Positions 59,700-64,000 of a stretch of DNA of 64,000 nucleotides are shown in pieces. Position 1 is the stretch's first letter, and every line of letters starts with the position of its first letter. The DNA comes from Symbiodinium natans (taxonomy: Eukaryota > Sar > Dinophyceae > Suessiales > Symbiodiniaceae). The notes beneath the pieces were generated by a model. The model was not told the origin of the DNA, did not search any database, and saw nothing but the letters and a program-made list of their open reading frames with translations. The translations under genes and the position numbers were made by a program. The DNA lies in assembly GCA_905221605.1 (NCBI GenBank), contig CAJNDS010002388.1, positions 312,001 to 376,000 on the forward strand, in the 5' to 3' direction.

Positions 59700-60205
59700 G
59701 TAGCAGCACGAATCATAAACCCCCATAGAAGTATAAAAAGAAAAAAACATATACCACTAAGATAAAATTACACCACCGAAGACCCAAACAGTCAAAGCCA
59801 CGTCAAAGAAACAGTGGAGACAACGGGAGACCAAGGGAGACGAAGGGAAACGAGGACCCGGCAACGCCACCCACATGAAGGGAGACAAAGGGAGACAAGG
59901 AGCCCAGGAACCCGGCAACAGTCCTCAGAATGTCGGCAATCCTGAAATGAATTTAGAACCCAACAGCAGACTGTTTGGGGAACTATAGCTATTCTAGCTC
60001 TTCAGGCCCCTGTACTACATTAGGAGCCTGTACCTTGGGGACTAGCTGAACCCTAACCTTGGGGTCATATAATACCCTATACTATAGAAGATCCGCCTCA
60101 GAGCGGCACCTTGAACCCTAAAGTCAAAACCCCAAACCCTACACCCTAAACCCTAAACCCTAAACCCCAAACCCTAAACCCTAAACCCTAACCCCGAACC
60201 CCTGA
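59700..60205. other. Purine-rich and element-like sequence
   Basis: 59770-59940 is a GGGAGAC/AAGGGAGA-rich stretch with loose repeats. 60035-60090 has TTGGGG-end element motifs. A short CCCTAAA tract lies at 60130-60190. No gene. Confidence 0.45.
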
Positions 60206-60297
60206 AGCCCCAAAACTGGCAATTCTCTTGCCTTCCCAGGACGTGCGGCCTCGCAGGGGTTGGCTCCGGGGCTTGAATCCAGCAGCTCTGGCCCGAT
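60206..60297 (+). CDS. Possible exon
   Basis: Frame APKLAILLPSQDVRPRRGWL then RGLNPAALARCG, just before the transposon at 60327. Borders uncertain. Confidence 0.5.
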
Positions 60298-60326
60298 GCG
60301 GAGATTTTTGGGGGGTTTTGGGTTTT

Positions 60327-60890
60327 TAATCCGAGCACCTGTTAAATTGGGCCATAGTGGGCCCCTCCCCCCCCACCCCCGCCACAATAAGAAAGGCAGG
60401 GGTTCCGCAACAATTGGACCATGGCCCTGTATTGATTCTCTATTAAAACAAAAGGAATGTATTGAAAACAAGAGGGCTCCCCTCCAGGGCCTCCCATATC
60501 TGTGGTCCCTTTTTGTAAATGTGATGCTGTCTTTGTCGGGCAGAGCCCATAAGGGGTAGTTCAGGAATGAATGAAACTTCTCTCCTCCAGTAAGCAATCA
60601 CATAAGAAATCCTAGCTTTCTGAAGGGCCTCAGCTTCTAGAAAAATAAAATTTCAGCTTCATTAAAGCTGCTACTTTTACGATGTGTAGTTTCGCCGAAG
60701 CAAACTGCAGCTCACCAAAAAAAAAGAAAGCCGACAGTTTACCCCCCCCCCCCCCCGGAGAAAAAAAAATCTGTAAATTTGGTGGTATTGGCCGATGCGA
60801 AAACTCCGGTAATGGAGTCTTTCGGCGGGCTTCTCGACAAAAAAGAAAACTTTAAATGTGGAGGTATTAATTACACAGGTGCTCGGATTA
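60327..60890. mobile_element. Non-autonomous DNA transposon, TA-flanked, copy 2
   Basis: Ends TAATCCGAGCACCTGT and ACAGGTGCTCGGATTA. Interior blocks match 10316-10910 in the same order (GTTCCGCAA, GGACCATGGCCC, AAGGGGTAG, CAGTAAGCAATCACATAAGA, TTTCGGCGGGCTTCTC). TA borders. Confidence 0.87.
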
Positions 60891-61230
60891 AGTAGGATGG
60901 CGTGTGACGTGGGCTGAAGCCCGTTGCCTTCTAGTCGGAGACCTGCGCACGTGTACAAGAGCCCTAAACCCTAGGAGGGGGTTCAAGGGGGTATGTCTCC
61001 CAAGGTTCCCTAATGCTCCCCGCTATTCCCTCAAGCTTCCCTAGCACCTACCCCCTCAAATTCCACTCGAAAAGAGTACCGGGCCGCGCCAGATGCCAAA
61101 CTTCCAAACCCTAAACCCTAAACCCCTGAACCCCTAAACCCTAAACCCTAAACCCTAAACTTCCTGTAGTTCGATGAGTCGAAGTTTAATTAAGGCCGGC
61201 GCGCTGGGGTCCCCAAGCTGAGGTGTGCAG
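60891..61230. other. Intronic; short tracts
   Basis: CCCTAAA at 61105-61155; a GGTTCCCTAATGCTCCC segment resembles 39465-39510. No bounded gene. Confidence 0.4.
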
Positions 61231-61305
61231 TCAGTGCACTGAGCTGCACTGGCAATATCAGCTTCAAGAGCATGAGAGAGTCATGCTGATCGCGAGCAAC
61301 GAGGC
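61231..61305 (+). CDS. Possible exon
   Basis: Acceptor GTGTGCAG|T. Reads QCTELHWQYQLQEHERVMLI then ASNEAP. A second frame is open. A GC/GA donor (AAC|GAGGCC) is possible before the CCCTAAA tract 61312-61550. Confidence 0.58.
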
Positions 61306-61626
61306 CCCCCTAAACCCTAAACCCTAAACCCTAAACCCTAAACCCTAAACCCTAAACCCTAAACCCTAATTAAACCCTAAACCCTAAACCCTCAACCCTA
61401 AACCCTAAACCCTAATTAAACCCTAAACCCTAAACCCTAAACCCTAAACCCTAATTAAACCCTAAACCCTAAACCCTAAACCCTAAACCCTAAACCCTAA
61501 ACCCTAAACCCTAAACCCTAAACCCTAAACCCTAAACCCTAAACCCTAAACAGCTTCAGGTTGAAGGGTTTGAAAGGGCTGTGCCCTGCACAGGTATTCT
61601 TGTGGGCGCCAAGCTATGCAGTTAAT

Positions 61627-61757
61627 ATAGGGGTCGGAATAATTACAGATAGGGTTTAGGGTTTAGGGTTTAGGGTTAATGTTCCCTCATGATCCTTGTA
61701 TACTTATACTACACCCCCAAAACCCTATTCTAATTCTGAAAGCCCCTGTCCTTAGAG
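61627..61757. mobile_element. Short element with TTTAGGG tract inside
   Basis: Starts TATAGGGGTCGGAATAAT; aligns with 27423-27526 on both sides of a tract at 61650-61677 (TAGGGTTTAGGGTTTAGGG plus more) that the other copy lacks. Confidence 0.74.
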
Positions 61758-61769
61758 ACACGGCAATTT

Positions 61770-61842
61770 TGGGATGTTCCCCCGTCTACTAGCAGTCCCA
61801 TAATCCCCATTCTGGGCTGTTAGTATAAGGGGGAACATCCCA
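61770..61842. mobile_element. Small inverted-repeat element before an exon
   Basis: TGGGATGTTCCCCC and GGGGGAACATCCCA are perfect inverted repeats. The next exon starts at AG|TCA, 9 bases after. Confidence 0.75.
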
Positions 61843-61850
61843 ACTGCAAG

Positions 61851-61929
61851 TCATTGCTGCTGGTATTGTTTGAGCCACAAAGCGGCCATGCATCAAACCT
61901 GCGCGTCATTGGCGCCCTCATGGGAGGAA
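61851..61929 (+). CDS. Predicted exon
   Basis: Acceptor CTGCAAG|TCA. Reads SLLLVLFEPQSGHASNLRVI then GALMGG. The 3' limit is uncertain. Confidence 0.62.
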
Positions 61930-62149
61930 GCCCTAAACCCTCCCTAAACCCTAACCACTTTTCAACTACAGCCCCAGATTGTGATCGCCATGATCCCGAA
62001 GCAAGGATGCAAAGGGTGCCTGAGCTTTTTTTGACAGATAAACAAACAGCAAAGTGACTAAGAACCCATCAAACAACATCTCTGTAAAAACACTAGACCC
62101 CCCCCCCCCCCGCCAGGCCCTAAACCCCAAACCCTAAACCGTAAAATGG

Positions 62150-62243
62150 GTCCTCTTTGGGGCAGCGCGGGGTCTTTTCGAGGACGGCCGCGCCGATGCG
62201 AAGCTGGAGTTCACAGAGGCCTTGCCGCTCACTCGCACCTTAA
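62150..62243 (+). CDS. Predicted exon
   Basis: Reads VLFGAARGLFEDGRADAKLE then FTEALPLTRTL plus 1 base; the canonical GTAAGG donor is followed at once by a long TTTAGGG tract. The acceptor is not clear. Confidence 0.72.
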
Positions 62244-62863
62244 GTAAGGGTTTAGGGTTTAGGGTTTAGGGTTTAGGGTTTAGGGTTTAGGGTTTAGGGT
62301 TTAGGGTTTAGGGTTTAGGGTTTAGGGTTTAGGGTTTAGGGTTTAGGGTTTAGGGTTTAGGGTTTAGGGTTTAGTTCAGAGGGTGGGTTCAGGGTGTGTA
62401 AGGGGTTTAGGGTTGACGGCTGAGGCGTACTGTTCCTGTGGGCTAACCTTGGGGCCTACATGAACCCTAAAATTGGGGTCATATACCCTATACTTCTATA
62501 CTCCCTCTTCAGGTATATGAGCCATAAACCCTTTTCCGGTTCCTTGGTCCCCAAGGAAGTGAGATTCAGGGTTTTTGGGGGTTGGATTTGGCGGGTATCC
62601 GGGTGCCGGAGAAGATTGAGGTGTTCAGCCTTTTCGCTCAAAACCTTTGTAGGGTTCAGGGTTTGGGGCTCGGGGTTTAGGGTTTAGGGTTGAGTTTGAG
62701 AGCCCAGACCCAGGTTTGGTGTGCAATCCTGCTTGGAGGACGCGGGCGAGCAGTTTTCAGAGGCGTAATGTCCTGACAGACAGATACTTTTGCAGTCAGA
62801 CATACCTCTCTTTTTGTTGACAGCCCTTCCTTCTTCTGCGACCACTGCCGCCATATACAACCA

Positions 62864-62948
62864 CCATGGCTGCGGCGACTTTCACTCGTCCCTGCGCACA
62901 AACGCGGAAGAAGCTAAGAGTCTAAAGCCCGGAAATTGCGACGTCTGA
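62864..62948 (+). CDS. Possible exon
   Basis: Frame HGCGDFHSSLRTNAEEAKSL then KPGNCDV, ending TGA. An ATG frame (MAAATFTRPCAQTRKKLRV) overlaps it. Confidence 0.42.
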
Positions 62949-63055
62949 CTGGAGCCCTTGTTGAAGACTCTTCTGGCGCAGTCTCTGGAAGCCCTAAACC
63001 TAAACCCCAAACCCTAAACCCTAAGCCCTAAGCCCGAAGCCCTAAGCCCTAAACC

Positions 63056-63166
63056 TCAGCCCTCAGCCCTCAGCCCTCAGCCCTCAGCCCTCAGCCCTCA
63101 GCCCTCAGCCCTCAGCCCTCAGCCCTCAGCCCTCAGCCCTCAGCCCTCAGCCCTCAGCCCTCAGCC
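63056..63166 (+). repeat. Variant array CCCTCAG
   Basis: About 16 uniform CCCTCAG units inside a CCCTAAG/CCCTAAA tract. The clearest single-variant expansion in the window. Confidence 0.97.
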
Positions 63167-63230
63167 CCAAACCCTACCCCCTAAACCCTAAGCCCTAAGC
63201 CCTAAGCCCTATAGGCCCTAAACCCGAGAG

Positions 63231-63362
63231 GAGTCCTCGGTCCATCCTGGGGGCTTCCTGGCCGCCTGCCTGGTGGCTGCTGGGCTCCTGGGCGGTGGCT
63301 TCGCCCTGAGCCGCAGGCTCGCTGATGAGCGGGGAGGCGCGAGGAAGACGCAGAAGGGCACG
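63231..63362 (+). CDS. Predicted exon with a transmembrane helix
   Basis: Reads ESSVHPGGFLAACLVAAGLL then GGGFALSRRLADERGGARKT and QKGT: 44 codons, phase 0, donor ACG|GTTTGGGG. A single hydrophobic helix followed by basic residues, typical of a membrane anchor. Confidence 0.82.
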
Positions 63363-63834
63363 GTTTGGGGTTTAGGGTTTAGGGTTTAGGGTTGGGGTTT
63401 GGGTTCAGGTTTAGGGTTTAGGGTTCTGGCCACACAAGAGGGGGGGGGAGGTAGTATAGAGGGGGGTAGTAGGGGAACCCTAAACCCTAAACCCTAAACT
63501 CTAAACCCTAAACCCTAAACCCTAAACCCTAAACCCTAAACCCTAGGGGAATCCATGAAAGCAGGGCTTGAGACTGTGCCGCTGGAAAGCGTGAGGCTCG
63601 GATGCTCGCCCGTGGGATGAAGCCTGGGATCCTCATCTGGAGAGTGCGGGTTTAGGGTTTAGGGTTAGGGTTTAGGGTTTAGGGTTTAGGGTTTAGGGTT
63701 TAGGGTTTAGGGTTTAGGGTTTAGGGGTTTCGGGGTTTAGGGGTTTAGGGGTTTAGGGGTTAGGGGTTAGGGGTTTAGGAGACGGCCTTCAGGGTTTCGG
63801 GTCTGGGCGGTTTCGGGGTTTGGGATTTTTTTTT

Positions 63835-63865
<31 letters not shown>

Positions 63866-64000
63866 GGTTGGGGTTGAGGTTGAAGGCTTTTTGGGTTTTG
63901 GGGTTTAGGGTTTATGAACTCAAAAATTGGGATCAGGGACTCTAACTACTATCATCCTTGCCGAGGTAAGAGGACCATAACAAGAGGTTTTGGGGGCTCT
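63363..64000. other. Repeat tracts and homopolymers to the window end
   Basis: TTTAGGG 63363-63425, G run 63440-63450, CCCTAAA 63475-63545, TTTAGGG 63649-63770, poly-T/poly-G 63828-63867. An exon-like island at 63545-63640 (ESMKAGLETVPLESVRLGCS) is unbounded. Confidence 0.45.

Overview
The window looks like nuclear DNA of a dinoflagellate. I infer this from splice-site usage (GT, GC and GA donors, and acceptors of the form AG|G), from TTTAGGG/CCCTAAA repeat tracts every few hundred bases, from a perfect 11-base match to the 3' end of the dinoflagellate spliced leader, and from protease/DDE and CCCH gene types that I associate with these genomes. I see no rRNA, tRNA, CRISPR array or bacterial operon.

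Layout. (1) From 1 to about 17.4 kb, 25.9-27.7 kb and 37.6-64 kb the plus strand carries many short exons (about 40-430 bases) in GC-rich islands. Between them lie telomere-type repeat tracts, short terminal-inverted-repeat elements and G/C homopolymers. Exons group into several genes; stop codons that look real lie near 7320, 15910, 47189, 47631, 53895, 56696 and 58537. Few products are recognisable. Two exons near 39.9-40.7 kb resemble the last membrane segment and following region of a TRP-type cation channel. (2) From about 17.6 to 25.6 kb is a block rich in the word CTGTCTGGCTG, with a minus-strand multi-exon gene (AT-hook, DDE_1/pogo-like region, Ulp1/C48-like protease region, CxxC-CxxC motif) and a second small minus-strand reading frame. 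(3) From 27788 to 36632 is an intact-looking 8845-bp LTR element with identical 287-bp LTRs. It carries two overlapping reading frames (WW, S1, SAM-like and six CCCH zinc fingers) but no recognisable reverse transcriptase, integrase or protease.

Main result. Introns here appear to be made by inserted DNA. At least eight plus-strand introns consist wholly or almost wholly of telomere-type heptamers (they begin GTTTAGGG or a variant and mostly end TTTAG), and removing each one joins flanking exons in one open frame. Separately, in the gene at 54760-56696 several introns are small transposon-like elements flanked by 4-base target duplications beginning with G; the first duplication supplies the splice donor (GC, GT or GA) and the element end supplies the AG. 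Three of these elements have a copy with, and a copy without, a TTTAGGG tract inside, showing that the tracts are inserted into pre-existing sequence. Exon calls are my reading from open frame, splice sites and phase; none has transcript support here.
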